A stretch of DNA of 64,000 nt, from contig NZ_JAJFZL010000001.1 in assembly GCF_020733635.1 (NCBI RefSeq), positions 5,146,001 to 5,210,000 of the forward strand, given 5' to 3'. The DNA is from Nocardia spumae (lineage in GTDB: Bacteria; Actinomycetota; Actinomycetes; Mycobacteriales; Mycobacteriaceae). Position numbers and translations under genes: made by a program. The notes under the pieces are model-generated. The model saw nothing but the letters and a program-made list of their open reading frames with translations, was not told the origin of the DNA and made no database searches. Positions 41,057-50,721 of the stretch are shown in pieces. Positions within the stretch are counted from its first letter, which is position 1, and each line of letters starts with the position of its first letter.

Positions 41057-42112
41057 ATGCACACCGTCGAGACGCCCGAGGTCCGCACCTGGAACTTCCC
41101 CCGCGGGATCGCCAGCGTCGCGGTGATGACGGAATTCGCAGCCGCATACGGCGTGCCGGCCGACCGGCTGCTCACCGGATCGGGCATCGGCCCGGCCGCC
41201 CTCACCGATCCCGGCGTCCAGATTCCGGCCGAGTCCGAACTGACGGTGGTACGCAATCTGGTCGCCGAGCTCGGGCACGTTCCGGCCCTGGGCGTCGAGA
41301 TCGGGCGACGGTACCGGTTGAGCACCTTCGGCATCTTCGGCTTCGCCTGCGTCACCAGTCCCACACTGCGCGAGGCGATTTCGCTGGCGATGCGATATTA
41401 CCGGCTCGGGTTCGCCTTCTGCACACCGATTGTCGAGTACCGGCGCGACGATGTGATCGCCTGGATCCACCACGAGCTCATCCCGCCCGATGTGCAGCAG
41501 TTCCTGGTGGAGCGCGATATCGTCGCGATGCACCGGGTGATGAGCGATCTCCTCGGCCACGACTTCGCCCTCGCCCGTATCGAATTCGGCTACGACGAAC
41601 CGCCGCACGCGGACCGGCTCGAGGCGGTGCTGGGAGCGCGGGCGCGATTCGGGCGGCCGCACACCATGTTCACCGTCGCACCGGAGATCCTGGCCCAGCC
41701 GCTACCGCAGGCCAATCAGCAGACCTGGGCGGTGTGCATCGCGCAGTGCCGGGATCTGGTGCAGCGTCGCAGCGCGCGCACGGGTATCGCGGCCGAGGTG
41801 CGCGAGCGGCTGCTGCCCGGCAGCGGCGCGACCGGTATCACCACACCACCGCCGATCGAGACCGTGGCCCGTGAGCTCAACATGAGCGTGCGCACGCTGC
41901 GGCGACGCCTGACCGATGCCGGAACCAGCTATCGGGCACTGCTCGACGAGGTACGCCGGGCGCTCGCCCAGGAGATGCTCTCCGGCACGCCGCTGACCAT
42001 CGACGACATCGCCATCCGGCTGGGCTACGCCGAGGCCACGCCGTTCATCCACGCCTTCAAACGCTGGACCGGCACCACCCCGGCCGCCTATCGGCGTGAC
42101 CGGAACTATTGA
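41057..42112 (+). CDS. AraC-family regulator with arabinose-binding-like domain
   Basis: Activator-type regulator of 351 residues. The N-terminal sensing domain is of the PF12625 type (LGVEIGRRYRLSTFGIFGFACVTSPTLREAISLAMRYY near residue 75). The C-terminal double HTH is SVRTLRRRLTDAGTSYRALLDEVRRALAQEML and DDIAIRLGYAEATPFIHAFKRWTGTTPAAYR. There is no Shine-Dalgarno; CATAAT lies exactly six bases before the ATG, a leaderless start. It is followed 84 bases later by choD in the same direction, so sterol or fatty acid sensing and control of choD is a reasonable guess. Confidence 0.9.
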   Translation: MHTVETPEVRTWNFPRGIASVAVMTEFAAAYGVPADRLLTGSGIGPAALTDPGVQIPAESELTVVRNLVAELGHVPALGVEIGRRYRLSTFGIFGFACVTSPTLREAISLAMRYYRLGFAFCTPIVEYRRDDVIAWIHHELIPPDVQQFLVERDIVAMHRVMSDLLGHDFALARIEFGYDEPPHADRLEAVLGARARFGRPHTMFTVAPEILAQPLPQANQQTWAVCIAQCRDLVQRRSARTGIAAEVRERLLPGSGATGITTPPPIETVARELNMSVRTLRRRLTDAGTSYRALLDEVRRALAQEMLSGTPLTIDDIAIRLGYAEATPFIHAFKRWTGTTPAAYRRDRNY

Positions 42113-42196
42113 TTAGTTGGCCGCCGATCTCTTCGGACGACTCCGCTCCGCGCCTACGGTACGAGGAGACGATCGAGACGAGGAAAGGCGCCGGCG

Positions 42197-43897
42197 ATGG
42201 GATTCGACTACGACGTGGTAGTCATCGGGTCGGGATTCGGTGGCAGCGTGAGCGCGCTGCGCCTGACCGAGAAGGGCTACCGGGTCGGAGTGCTCGAAGC
42301 CGGCCGGCGCTTCGCCGACGACGAATTCGCGAAGAACTCCTGGCGCGCCCGGCAGTTCCTGTGGGCGCCGCGACTGGGCTGCTTCGGCATCCAGCGCCTG
42401 ACCCTGCTGAAGGACACTTTCATCATGAGCGGCGCGGGCGTCGGCGGCGGCTCACTGGTGTACGCCAACACCCTCTACGAACCGCCCGCCACATTCTTCG
42501 ACGATTCGCAGTGGGCACACATCACCGACTGGGGCGCCGAACTCGCACCGCATTACGACCAGGCCAAACGCATGCTCGGGGTAGCCACGAATCCGGCGAC
42601 CACGGCATCGGACCGCATCCTGCGGGAGGTGGCCGAGGAATTGGGCGTGGGCTCGACATTCCGGTCCACTCCGGTGGGAGTCCTGTTCGGCGGTAAGGGA
42701 ACCCGGCCCGGCCAGGAGGTGCCCGACCCGTACTTCGGCGGGGTGGGCCCGGCCCGTCGCACCTGCACCCATTGCGGTGAATGTATGACCGGCTGCCGGC
42801 ACAACGCCAAGAACACCCTGGTGAAGAACTACCTTTATCTCGCCGAAAAAGCCGGGGCCACAGTGCATCCGAATACCACGGTGGTGGATGTGGTGCCGCT
42901 GGCCTCGGGCGGATACCGGATCGACACCGTCCGTACCGGGCGCTGGGTACGCAAGGCACGCCGCGGTTTCACCGCCGAACAGGTGATCTTCGCCGCCGCG
43001 GCGCTGGGCACCCAGCGACTGCTGCACCGGTTGCGCGACCGGGGATCGCTACCGGCGGTGTCCGGGCGCCTCGGCTATCTGTCGCGCACCAATTCCGAAG
43101 AGCTGCTGTCGATTCGGAGCCGGCGGGCGGACACCGACTTCACCAGGGGTGTCGCCATCACCTCCTCCATCCATCCCGACGCCGACACCCATATCGAACC
43201 GGTGCGATACGGCAAGGGCAGCAATGTGCTGTCGCTGATGACCACCGTCATGTACGACGAGGACGGCCGCACCGGGCGCGGCCGGCTGTGGGCGCGCGAG
43301 AACTGGCGCCGCCGGCGCGATCTGCACCGGGTGCACAACCCCCGGCACTGGTCGGAGCGGATGATCGGCCTGCTGGTGATGCAGTCGGTGGACAACTCCC
43401 TGACCACCTTCACCGAACGCGGCCTGTTCGGACGCCGGATGACCACCAGACAGGGTGAGGGCGAACCGAATCCGACCTCCATCCCGGCCGGTCACGAGGT
43501 GGCGCACCGGGTGGCCGACAAGATCGACGGCATCCCCACCGGCGGTATCAGCAGCCTGTTCGGCATTCCGATGACCGGTCACTTCATCGGCGGCTGCGTG
43601 ATCGGGGATTCGCCGGACACCGGTGTCGTGGACCCCTACCAGCGAATGTACGGGCATCCGGGACTGCATATCGTCGACGGCTCGGCCATCTCGGCGAATC
43701 TCGGTGTCAATCCGTCACTGACCATCACCGCGCAAGCCGAACGAGCCCTGTCGCTGTGGCCCAACAAGGGCGAATCCGATCCGCGGCCGGCGCTCGGCGC
43801 GCCCTACCGCAGGATCGCCCCGGTCGCACCCCTGATGCCGGTGGTCCCGGCCGGTGCACCAGCCGGACTCCGGCTGCCGATCGTCGACATCACCTGA
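42197..43897 (+). CDS. choD: Cholesterol oxidase ChoD-type GMC oxidoreductase
   Basis: FAD-dependent oxidoreductase of 566 residues, colinear with M. tuberculosis ChoD. FAD loop VVVIGSGFGGSVSALRLTEKGYRVGVLEAGRRF is at residues 8-40. Other marks are FIMSGAGVGGGSLVYANTLY near 75, a ferredoxin-like CTHCGECMTGCRHNAKNTLVKNYL near 190, and the C-terminal HIVDGSAISANLGVNPSLTITAQAERA. The Cys stretch is conserved in the ChoD group. A GAGGAAAGG lies upstream of the ATG. ChoD oxidises sterols or related substrates; its role in cholesterol growth is debated in mycobacteria. Convergent with the aldolase gene, five bases apart. Confidence 0.92.
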   Translation: MGFDYDVVVIGSGFGGSVSALRLTEKGYRVGVLEAGRRFADDEFAKNSWRARQFLWAPRLGCFGIQRLTLLKDTFIMSGAGVGGGSLVYANTLYEPPATFFDDSQWAHITDWGAELAPHYDQAKRMLGVATNPATTASDRILREVAEELGVGSTFRSTPVGVLFGGKGTRPGQEVPDPYFGGVGPARRTCTHCGECMTGCRHNAKNTLVKNYLYLAEKAGATVHPNTTVVDVVPLASGGYRIDTVRTGRWVRKARRGFTAEQVIFAAAALGTQRLLHRLRDRGSLPAVSGRLGYLSRTNSEELLSIRSRRADTDFTRGVAITSSIHPDADTHIEPVRYGKGSNVLSLMTTVMYDEDGRTGRGRLWARENWRRRRDLHRVHNPRHWSERMIGLLVMQSVDNSLTTFTERGLFGRRMTTRQGEGEPNPTSIPAGHEVAHRVADKIDGIPTGGISSLFGIPMTGHFIGGCVIGDSPDTGVVDPYQRMYGHPGLHIVDGSAISANLGVNPSLTITAQAERALSLWPNKGESDPRPALGAPYRRIAPVAPLMPVVPAGAPAGLRLPIVDIT

Positions 43898-43902
43898 TCG
43901 GA

Positions 43903-44922
43903 CTACACCGGCTGCCGCTCGGCGAGCAGGGTCAGCGCGATATCCATGATCATGTCCTCCTGCCCGCCGACGAGACGGCGCCGGCCGGCCTCCATCAGCA
44001 GGGTGCGGGCATCGATCCCGTAGCGCCGGCTCGCGGCCTCGGCATGCCGCAGGAAGCTGGAGTAGACCCCCGCGTAGCCCAGTGTCAGGGTTTCCCGGTC
44101 GACCCGAACCGGGCGATCCTGCAGCGGGCGGACCAGGTCGTCGGCGGCGTCCTGCAGCGCGAACACATCGCAGCCGTGCCGCCACTCCAGCAGATCGGCC
44201 ACCGCGATGAACGCCTCGATCGGGGTGTTGCCCGCTCCCGCGCCGTGACCGGCCAGCGAGGCGTCCACGCGCACAGCGCCGTGCTCGACCGCGGTCACCG
44301 AGTTGGCGACCGACAGCGACAGATTCTCGTGGGCGTGGATACCGATCTCGGTTCCGGCGTCGAGGATGTCGCGATAGGCGCGGATCCGCTCGCCCACGCC
44401 GTGCATGGTCAGCCTGCCACCGGAGTCGGTGACGTAGACACAGTGCGCCCCATAACTTTCCATCAGCTTGGCCTGCGCGGCCAGATGCGCGGCCGGGATC
44501 ATATGGCTCATCATGAGGAAGCCCGCCACATCCATACCCATCTCGCGGGCGGTCGCGATGTGCTGTGCGGACACATCGGCCTCGGTGCAGTGGGTCGCCA
44601 CCCGGACCGAACGGACCCCGAGATCGTAGGCGCGCCGCAGATCCGCGGCCGTGCCCACACCGGGCAGCAGCAACGTGGTGAGCCGGGCCCGCGACAGATT
44701 CGCCGCCGCCGACTCGATCCAGGCCCAGTCGCTGTGCGAACCCGGCCCGTAGTTGACCGAGCCGCCCGCGAGCCCGTCACCGTGGGCGACCTCGATCGCG
44801 TCCACACCGGCGGCGTCGAGTGCGGCGACGATGCGGCCCACATCCTGCGGGCTGATCCGATGCCGGACCGCGTGCATACCGTCGCGCAGCGTGACGTCCT
44901 GGACGTACAGGTTCGGACTCAT
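43903..44922 (-). CDS. 4-hydroxy-2-oxovalerate (oxohexanoate) aldolase, HsaF/BphI/MhpE type
   Basis: DRE-TIM aldolase of 339 residues that cleaves 4-hydroxy-2-oxoacids to pyruvate and an aldehyde. [17 protein letters not shown] (residues 7-23) holds the metal Asp and catalytic Arg. [15 protein letters not shown] is near 45 and metal-binding [16 protein letters not shown] is near residue 198. It overlaps the dehydrogenase gene by four bases; the two proteins form a channeling complex in known systems. Whether the substrate comes from cholesterol rings (HsaF) or an aromatic compound cannot be told from sequence. Confidence 0.93.
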   Translation of the reverse strand: MSPNLYVQDVTLRDGMHAVRHRISPQDVGRIVAALDAAGVDAIEVAHGDGLAGGSVNYGPGSHSDWAWIESAAANLSRARLTTLLLPGVGTAADLRRAYDLGVRSVRVATHCTEADVSAQHIATAREMGMDVAGFLMMSHMIPAAHLAAQAKLMESYGAHCVYVTDSGGRLTMHGVGERIRAYRDILDAGTEIGIHAHENLSLSVANSVTAVEHGAVRVDASLAGHGAGAGNTPIEAFIAVADLLEWRHGCDVFALQDAADDLVRPLQDRPVRVDRETLTLGYAGVYSSFLRHAEAASRRYGIDARTLLMEAGRRRLVGGQEDMIMDIALTLLAERQPV

Positions 44923-45890
44923 CGGAGGTCCTCCTCGGGCCGGCTGCTCTGCGCGATCCGCTCGGCGATCCGCAGCGCCGCAGAGGTCATGATGTCGAGA
45001 TTTCCGGCGTAGGCCGGCAGATAGTGTGCGGCGCCCTCGACCTCGAGGAACACCGACACCCGGTGGGTCGGCGCCGCGACGCTGCCGTCGGCCAGCAGGG
45101 TGTGCACCGGCTGGTCGGCCGGGATTTCGTCGATCTGCACCTGCTGCTTGAGCCGATAGCCCGGCACATAGGCCGACACCTCACCGACCATCTTCTCGAC
45201 CGAGGCGCGGATCAGCTCGTGGGTGTCCGGTTCCGGGGCGTCGACGAGGCAGAAAACGGTGTCGCGCATGATCAGCGGCGGCTCGGCCGGATTCAGGATG
45301 ATCACCGCTTTACCGCGCGCGGCCCCGCCGACGGCCTCGATCGCATGCGAGGTCGTCTCGGTGAACTCGTCGATATTGGCGCGGGTTCCCGGCCCCGCCG
45401 ATTTGGCGGCGATCGAGGCGACGATCTCGGCGTAGGCGACCGGCACGACCGCCGACACGGCCGCGACGATCGGAATGGTCGCCTGTCCGCCGCAGGTCAC
45501 CATGTTCACGTTGGGGGCGCCGAGATGTTCGTCGGCATTGACCGCGGGCACCACGAACGGACCGATCGCGGCCGGTGTCAGATCGATCAGCCGTTTGCCC
45601 AGCGGTGCGAGCCGGGCGTTGTTGACCTCGTGCGCCTTGGCCGAGGTCGCGTCGAACACGATCTCGATCTCGTCGAAGCCGGGCAGCGCCACCAGACCCT
45701 CGACACCCTCGTGGGTGGTGGCCACGTTCATGCCGGCGGCGCGAGCGAGACCGTCGGATTCCGGATCGATACCCACCATCGCGGCCATGTCCAGGTACTG
45801 CGAATGTCGCAGGACCTTGATCATCAGATCGGTGCCGATATTGCCCGAGCCGATGATGGCGACCTTGGTGCGGCCGCTGCTCGCGCTCAT
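44919..45890 (-). CDS. Acylating acetaldehyde/propionaldehyde dehydrogenase, HsaG/BphJ/MhpF type
   Basis: Oxidises the aldehyde handed over by the aldolase to acyl-CoA with NAD and CoA. It has 323 residues. The NAD loop [19 protein letters not shown] is at residues 10-28. The catalytic Cys is in [12 protein letters not shown] near residue 138, and the C-terminal dimer region includes [17 protein letters not shown]. It overlaps both neighbours by four bases (ATGA/GTGA), in the order hydratase, dehydrogenase, aldolase, the standard lower meta-cleavage order. Confidence 0.94.
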   Translation of the reverse strand: MSASSGRTKVAIIGSGNIGTDLMIKVLRHSQYLDMAAMVGIDPESDGLARAAGMNVATTHEGVEGLVALPGFDEIEIVFDATSAKAHEVNNARLAPLGKRLIDLTPAAIGPFVVPAVNADEHLGAPNVNMVTCGGQATIPIVAAVSAVVPVAYAEIVASIAAKSAGPGTRANIDEFTETTSHAIEAVGGAARGKAVIILNPAEPPLIMRDTVFCLVDAPEPDTHELIRASVEKMVGEVSAYVPGYRLKQQVQIDEIPADQPVHTLLADGSVAAPTHRVSVFLEVEGAAHYLPAYAGNLDIMTSAALRIAERIAQSSRPEEDLR

Positions 45891-46711
45891 CGGCCCGCCT
45901 CCCGATCCGCACCGAAAGACGCGGTGACACTGCCGAGTCCGGAGACCGTGGCGGTGACCGTCGCCCCCGGATGCAGGGGGCGCATCGGGCCGAGAGCGCC
46001 GGAGAGGATCACCTGTCCGGCCCGCAGCGGGTCACCGAACTCGCGGGCGCGGCGGGCCAGCCACGACAGTGCGTTCAGCGGGTCGCCGAGACAGTCGGCG
46101 CCCGTTCCGGTCGACACCGGTTCACCGTCGATCCGCATCGTCATGGTCACGTCGACGGGCTCGAATTCGCGCAGCGCGCGACGGTGCTCGCCCAGAACGT
46201 ACACACCGGCGGACGCGTTGTCGGCGACGGTGTCGGCGAAGGAGATGTCCCAGTCGGTGATCCGGCTGTCGACGATCTCGAGTGCGGCGACGGCATAGTC
46301 CACCGCGGCCCGGCACTGCTCGACATCCAGCTCACCGTCGGCCAGATCGCGCGCCAGGACGAAGGCGACCTCGGCCTCGGCCCGCGGCTGCAGCAACCGT
46401 CCCATCGGGATCTCGGCGCCGTCGCGATAGTCCATATCGGCGAACAGCACACCGAAGTCGGGCTGATCCACGCCGAGCTGATCCTGCACGGCCTTCGAGG
46501 TCGCGCCGATCTTGCGGCCCACCACACCGGTGCGGGCGGCGTTGAAATGCTCCTGCACCCGGTAGGCGGTCGCGATGTCGTCGGGGCCGATCAGATCGCG
46601 GATGGGTGCGCACGGCCGCCGGGTGGCGGCGGCTTCGGCGAGTCGACGCGCCGCCGAGACGACGACCGCCTCGTCGACGCGCTCACCCGCGTGGTCGGTT
46701 GCAGTGGACAC
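45887..46711 (-). CDS. 2-hydroxypentadienoate hydratase, HsaE/BphH/MhpD type
   Basis: Fumarylacetoacetase-fold hydratase of 274 residues that adds water to 2-hydroxypenta-2,4-dienoate-type acids. Family marks are [29 protein letters not shown] near residue 50, the metal ligands in [14 protein letters not shown] (Glu-x-Glu) near 110, and [14 protein letters not shown] near 215. GTG 46711 has AAAGGAG with good spacing; the frame upstream would cross the divergent operator. First gene of the three-gene operon, divergent from iclR with an IclR-type site between them. Confidence 0.92.
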   Translation of the reverse strand: MSTATDHAGERVDEAVVVSAARRLAEAAATRRPCAPIRDLIGPDDIATAYRVQEHFNAARTGVVGRKIGATSKAVQDQLGVDQPDFGVLFADMDYRDGAEIPMGRLLQPRAEAEVAFVLARDLADGELDVEQCRAAVDYAVAALEIVDSRITDWDISFADTVADNASAGVYVLGEHRRALREFEPVDVTMTMRIDGEPVSTGTGADCLGDPLNALSWLARRAREFGDPLRAGQVILSGALGPMRPLHPGATVTATVSGLGSVTASFGADREAGR

Positions 46712-46779
46712 AACCGCTCCTTTCCTTTCGTCGGACACCCCACAGTGCACCCGAGGCGCTGGCCCTGGAACAGTAAAAT

Positions 46780-46796
46780 GGTCCACTGAATGGACC
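46780..46796. promoter_or_regulatory. Putative IclR operator
   Basis: GGTCCA-CTGAA-TGGACC is a perfect six-base inverted repeat with a five-base spacer, a form typical of IclR-family sites. It lies between the hydratase start and the divergent iclR gene, 34 bases upstream of the latter. Confidence 0.65.
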
Positions 46797-46829
46797 GAAC
46801 GGGCCGTGAACTTGTCATCGAGGAGCGAT

Positions 46830-47597
46830 ATGGCGGAATCGGGGCTGCCGGACACCTCGGTGCTGGGTCGCACGATGCTGATCCTCGAGGCCTTCGGAGT
46901 CGAGGATCAGACGGTGGGGCTGTCGGAGCTCGCCAGGCGCACGGGGCTGCCGAAACCCACCGTGCACCGCATCGCGAAGGATCTCGTGACGGCCCGGTTG
47001 CTGTCCGCCACACCGAGCGGCTATCGCCTGGGCCGGGGATTGTTCGAACTGGGCATGCGAGCCGCACCGGAGCGCACCCTGCTCGAGATCGCGGTGCCGT
47101 TTCTGCAGGATCTGTTCGGCCGGACCCGCGAAACGGTCCATCTGGGCGTACTCGAAGGTGATGAGGTCGTCTACATCAGCAAGATCGGCGGACACCGCCA
47201 GGCCCGGTCGCCGTCTCGGCTCGGCGGTCGAATGCCGCTGTACTGCACCGGAATAGGCAAGGCGCTCCTCGCCCACAGCGATCGCCCGACCATCGACCGG
47301 ATCCTGGCGGGTCCGCTCCCACGCCGGACCCCGCGCACGATCATCGCGCCCGGGCTGCTGCGCCGCCAGCTGGATCAGATCGTCGAACAGGGCGTGGCCT
47401 ACGAATACGAGGAGTCCGCCCGCGGCATCGTGTGTGTCGCGGCACCGGTGCTCGGGACCGACGATCGCCCGCTGGCGGCTATTTCGGTCACCGGCCCGGT
47501 CGCCCAGTTCCGGCCGGATCAGCACGCCACCTCGGTGCGGGCCGCGGCGGCCGGCATCTCGTCGATTCTGGCCCGCCGCGCCGGCGCGGCGCCGTAG
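46830..47597 (+). CDS. IclR-family regulator of the meta-cleavage operon
   Basis: IclR regulator of 255 residues. Winged HTH: SVLGRTMLILEAFGVEDQTVGLSELARRTGLPKPTVHRIAKDLVTARLL (residues 9-58). Effector domain: VHLGVLEGDEVVYISKIGGHRQ, RMPLYCTGIGKALLA near residue 135 and the Cys-containing YEESARGIVCVAAPVLG near residue 195. ATG 46830 has AGGAG five bases upstream. It is divergent from the hydratase operon with a palindrome between, so local control is very likely; the inducer may be a hydroxydienoate or an upstream aromatic acid. Confidence 0.93.
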   Translation: MAESGLPDTSVLGRTMLILEAFGVEDQTVGLSELARRTGLPKPTVHRIAKDLVTARLLSATPSGYRLGRGLFELGMRAAPERTLLEIAVPFLQDLFGRTRETVHLGVLEGDEVVYISKIGGHRQARSPSRLGGRMPLYCTGIGKALLAHSDRPTIDRILAGPLPRRTPRTIIAPGLLRRQLDQIVEQGVAYEYEESARGIVCVAAPVLGTDDRPLAAISVTGPVAQFRPDQHATSVRAAAAGISSILARRAGAAP

Positions 47598-47633
47598 CGC
47601 CGCTTCCCACCCGGGCAGCGGAGTCACTCGAAA

Positions 47634-47670
47634 GCAGCGCCGGGCGGAACCGATCCGCTACCGGCGCTGC
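47634..47670. terminator. Bidirectional terminator between iclR and katA
   Basis: GCAGCGCCGG (47634-47643) and CCGGCGCTGC (47661-47670) are exact inverse complements. An inner GCGGA/TCCGC pair extends the stem. It separates two convergent genes. Confidence 0.65.
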
Positions 47671-47681
47671 GCTCCGCGGGC

Positions 47682-49211
47682 TCAGGCCTTGCGCTGCGCC
47701 GAGGAGCGGGCCGGATTGTGTTGTCCGGCCGCTTTCGGATCCTTCTCGTCCCGCTTCGCGGCCACCCCGGCCTCCACCCGGTCGCCCAGGTCCTTGTCGA
47801 CATTGCGCCAGTATTCGAACGCGCGGGTCAGCACCGGGGCGCTGACACCGTTGAGCAGATGGCCGACGATATTGTCCACCAGCCGATCCCGGGCCGCGTC
47901 GTCGAGCACGTCGCGCACCATGGTGCCGGCCTGCCCCCAATCGTCGTCGTCTCGGCGCCGGGTATAGGCGGCCCGGACCATCTCACCGTCGGCGTACCAG
48001 CCGGCAGTGGGACCGGCGCGCTCGGGCTCGGCGTGCGGACCGCCCTTCGAATTCGGGACGTAGACCGGATCACCGGGATTGTGGTGTCGCATCGCCCCGT
48101 CCTTGCTGTAGGAGTGCAGCGGCGAGGTGGGCGCGTTGACCGGTAGCTCCTTGTAATTGGCGCCGATCCGGTGACGATGCGCGTCCGGATAGGAGAACCA
48201 GCGCCCGAGCAGCATCTTGTCCGGACTCGGTCCGGTGCCCGGCACCGCGTTGCTCGGCTCGAACGCGGCCTGTTCGATCTGGGTGTGATAGTCGGAAGGG
48301 TTACGGTTCAACGTCATCCGGCCGACCTCGTGCAGCGGATAGTCTCCGTGCGGCCAGACCTTGGTCAGATCGAACGGGTTGAAGCGATAGGTCTTGGCCT
48401 CCTCGAACGGCATGATCTGCATCTTCAGCGTCCAGCTCGGATGATCGCCGCGGTCGATCGCCTCCCACAGATCCCGGGTGTGGTAGTCGGTATCCATCGA
48501 CGCCATCTGGTCGCCCTCGTCCTGGGTGAAGAACTCGACGCCCTGATCGGTGAGGAAATGATATTTCACCCAGTACTTCTCACCCTCGGCGTTGACCCAC
48601 AGATAGGTGTGGCTGGAGTAGCCGTTCATATGGCGCCAGGTGCGGGGAATCCCGCGATCCCCCATCAGCCAGGTGACCTGGTGCGCGGACTCCGGTGACA
48701 GCGTCCAGAAATCCCACTGCATATCGTGATCGCGTAAGTTGTTGTCCGCGCGGCGTTTCTGGGAGCGAATGAAGTCCTGGAACTTCATCGGATCACGCAT
48801 GAAGAAGATCGGCGTGTTGTTGCCGACCAGATCGAAGTTGCCGTCTTCGGTATAGAACTTCAGGGCGAATCCGCGCGGATCCCGCCAGGTGTCCGGGCTG
48901 CCGCGTTCTCCGGCGACCGTGGAGAATCGGGCCAGCATCGGTGTCTTCTGCCGCGGCTGGAATACCTTCGCGCAGGTATAGGCACTCATATCCTGCGTCA
49001 CCTCGAAGATGCCGAACGCGCCGCCGCCTTTGGCGTGCGGCTGGCGCTCGGGTACCCGTTCGCGATTGAACGCGGCCATCTTCTCGATCAGATACGCGTC
49101 GTTGAGCAGGATCGGACCGTCGGGACCGACGGTCAGCGAGTCCACATCACTGGCAACCGGAATTCCGGCGTCGTCGGTGGTGAAGCCACCGGCTCGAGTC
49201 GTGTCGACCAT
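47682..49211 (-). CDS. katA: Monofunctional heme catalase
   Basis: Small-subunit catalase of 509 residues. The catalytic His is in [19 protein letters not shown] (about residue 58). The Asn is in [23 protein letters not shown] near 130. The heme-ligand Tyr is in [18 protein letters not shown] near residue 338. AGAGGAG lies upstream of ATG 49211; an earlier in-frame ATG would enter the upstream gene. It is 31 bases downstream of the usfY-like gene in the same direction, so the two are probably cotranscribed, and a SigF-type promoter may precede the pair. Confidence 0.95.
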   Translation of the reverse strand: MVDTTRAGGFTTDDAGIPVASDVDSLTVGPDGPILLNDAYLIEKMAAFNRERVPERQPHAKGGGAFGIFEVTQDMSAYTCAKVFQPRQKTPMLARFSTVAGERGSPDTWRDPRGFALKFYTEDGNFDLVGNNTPIFFMRDPMKFQDFIRSQKRRADNNLRDHDMQWDFWTLSPESAHQVTWLMGDRGIPRTWRHMNGYSSHTYLWVNAEGEKYWVKYHFLTDQGVEFFTQDEGDQMASMDTDYHTRDLWEAIDRGDHPSWTLKMQIMPFEEAKTYRFNPFDLTKVWPHGDYPLHEVGRMTLNRNPSDYHTQIEQAAFEPSNAVPGTGPSPDKMLLGRWFSYPDAHRHRIGANYKELPVNAPTSPLHSYSKDGAMRHHNPGDPVYVPNSKGGPHAEPERAGPTAGWYADGEMVRAAYTRRRDDDDWGQAGTMVRDVLDDAARDRLVDNIVGHLLNGVSAPVLTRAFEYWRNVDKDLGDRVEAGVAAKRDEKDPKAAGQHNPARSSAQRKA

Positions 49212-49242
49212 GGCTCTCCTCTTCGCTATCGGTGATCTCGGT

Positions 49243-49563
49243 TCAGTGCCCCTGCCGCTGCATGGGTTCCCACTGGTCACGGCGACTGGTCCGCCGGCTC
49301 TCGACCACGAGCCAGGTGATGCCGCCGATCAGGCAGATCGCGCAGACGACTCCGGCCACGATCGCCCAGCCGGCGAATCCGTATCCGGCCGCGGTCAGGG
49401 CGAGGGCCAGCGCCACGGCCCCCAGGGCACACAGCACGATGCCCGGAATGTTTCCGGTGTCCTCGATCCCCTCACCGGCATGCCGACGGGTTGTCGGCTT
49501 CCACCGTCGTCGTTCCCGAGTGGGCTCCGACGTACTGGTGCGGGCCGGTTGTGGTCCGGTCAT
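49243..49563 (-). CDS. UsfY-like small membrane protein
   Basis: Protein of 106 residues with a basic N-terminal region and two membrane helices ([23 protein letters not shown], about residues 41-63, and [23 protein letters not shown], 66-88). [19 protein letters not shown] before the first helix and TWLVVESRR after the second resemble mycobacterial UsfY, encoded upstream of rsbW-sigF and under SigF control. Here it precedes katA instead. The function of UsfY is unknown. The identification is by remembered pattern, not alignment. Confidence 0.65.
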   Translation of the reverse strand: MTGPQPARTSTSEPTRERRRWKPTTRRHAGEGIEDTGNIPGIVLCALGAVALALALTAAGYGFAGWAIVAGVVCAICLIGGITWLVVESRRTSRRDQWEPMQRQGH

Positions 49564-49627
49564 GATGGCACCTCCGTTTCCCGGTTTCGGCCATACAGGG
49601 CACGGTCGCCCCCTGCTCAGGGACGTA

Positions 49628-49654
49628 CTACCCGGACCGAGCCGTTCGAATCAC
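49628..49654 (-). promoter_or_regulatory. Possible SigF-type promoter for usfY-katA
   Basis: GGGTAG on the minus strand (49628-49633) with TGATT 15 bases before it resembles GNTTN-N15-GGGTAY promoters of the SigF/SigB group. The -35 is weak. Confidence 0.35.
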
Positions 49655-49767
49655 GCGGTGGCGCCCGCCGCCGGATACGCACCGCGCCACCCCTGGAATA
49701 CGGGTTGCCGACGGGGTGTGACCGGTGTTTACTACCTTCCGGCGCGCATGGAAAGGAGGTGGTCGCA

Positions 49768-49857
49768 ATGCCGGACGACAGTCACAGACGTCACTGTGCC
49801 AACAATTCACCGGGCGGCCACTCCCGTGTCCCGCGCCGCGCGTATCCGTCGCGGTAG
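49768..49857 (+). CDS. 29-codon leader ORF upstream of mgtC
   Basis: Small ORF MPDDSHRRHCANNSPGGHSR... ending YPSR, preceded by a near-perfect AAAGGAGGTG with good spacing, better than the SD of mgtC. It ends 41 bases before the mgtC ATG. It is rich in Arg, His, Ser and Pro (four Pro). No signal or membrane segment. Position and strong initiation suggest a regulatory leader peptide similar in logic to mgtL or mgtP of Salmonella, but unrelated in sequence. A genuine small protein is the alternative. Confidence 0.6.
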   Translation: MPDDSHRRHCANNSPGGHSRVPRRAYPSR

Positions 49858-49898
49858 CCTGCGCGCGAGTCCCTCGCCCTCCATCGAAGGGTGTTCAC

Positions 49899-50609
49899 AT
49901 GTCGACTTGGGAAATGCTGCTGCGCCTCGCGACCGGCGTCGGCCTCGGCGCGGTGATCGGGTTCGAACGCCAGTACCGGGCCCGGATGGCCGGGCTGCGG
50001 ACCAACGCGCTGGTCTCGGCCGGAGCGGCGTTGTTCGTACTGCTGTCGGCCCACGGATTCCACGGGGGCGCGGCCGATCCCACCCGGGTCGCGGCTCAGA
50101 TCGTTTCCGGTATCGGTTTTCTCGGCGCGGGTGTGATCATCCGCGACGGCCTGAACGTGCGCGGACTCAACACCGCGGCCACCCTCTGGTGCGCCGCCGC
50201 GGTCGGCGCGCTGTCCGGGGCGGGGATGTACGGCACGGCGGCGGCGGGAACGGTGGCGGTCGTCATCGTCAACATCGCGTTACGCGCGGCCGGCCGCGCG
50301 GTGGACCGCCAGCCGGAGTCCGGTGACGAACAGCCGGCGCACTACGCGTTCACCGCGGTCACCGACGACGCGCACGAGGCGCATGTACGGGCCTTGCTGG
50401 TACAGGCGTTGTCTCGGACCGATTTCCGGCTCGTCGCCGTCGCCAGCGCGAATGCCGCGGACGCCGGCCGCGTGCAGGTGCGCGCGAATCTGGTCGGCGA
50501 TCAGCGCGACGATCGGCAGATGGAATCGGCGGTCAGCCGGTTGAGCCTGGAGCCGTCGGTGACCAGCGTGGGATGGCATACCGCCGAGCCGGTCGGGCCG
50601 CCGCTGTAG
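49899..50609 (+). CDS. mgtC: MgtC/SapB-family membrane protein
   Basis: Inner-membrane protein of 236 residues. The MgtC domain spans LLRLATGVGLGAVIGFERQYRARMAGLRTNALVSAGAALFVL, RVAAQIVSGIGFLGAGVIIRDGLNVRGLNTAATLWCAAAVGALSGAGMY and GTVAVVIVNIALR, giving four to five helices and the conserved Cys near residue 108. A soluble ACT-like C-terminal domain of about 95 residues follows (YAFTAVTDDAHEAHVRALL..). MgtC supports growth at low magnesium and survival in macrophages in Salmonella and M. tuberculosis. A weak AAGGG (49887-49891) serves as SD and could pair with CCCT motifs just upstream. A hairpin follows the gene. Confidence 0.92.
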   Translation: MSTWEMLLRLATGVGLGAVIGFERQYRARMAGLRTNALVSAGAALFVLLSAHGFHGGAADPTRVAAQIVSGIGFLGAGVIIRDGLNVRGLNTAATLWCAAAVGALSGAGMYGTAAAGTVAVVIVNIALRAAGRAVDRQPESGDEQPAHYAFTAVTDDAHEAHVRALLVQALSRTDFRLVAVASANAADAGRVQVRANLVGDQRDDRQMESAVSRLSLEPSVTSVGWHTAEPVGPPL

Positions 50610-50627
50610 CGTCGCGAGCCGGCCTAC

Positions 50628-50675
50628 GCGGTGCGGGCGCCGGGCAAGGCCGTGAGCGCCCGCGATACGCACCGC
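50628..50675 (+). terminator. Hairpin after mgtC
   Basis: GCGGTGC...GGGCGC pairs with GCGCCC...GCACCGC, with a five-base bulge on one side; total 13 pairs. No T tract. Confidence 0.5.
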
Positions 50676-50721
50676 TGAGCGCTCGACCTGCGCCGATCGT
50701 CCGGCTCACTATGCTGGCGCC

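Noticed and set aside
49564..49898. M-box magnesium riboswitch upstream of mgtC
   Set aside because: The long M-box fold needs more leader sequence and its conserved blocks are not visible; a short coding leader fits better.
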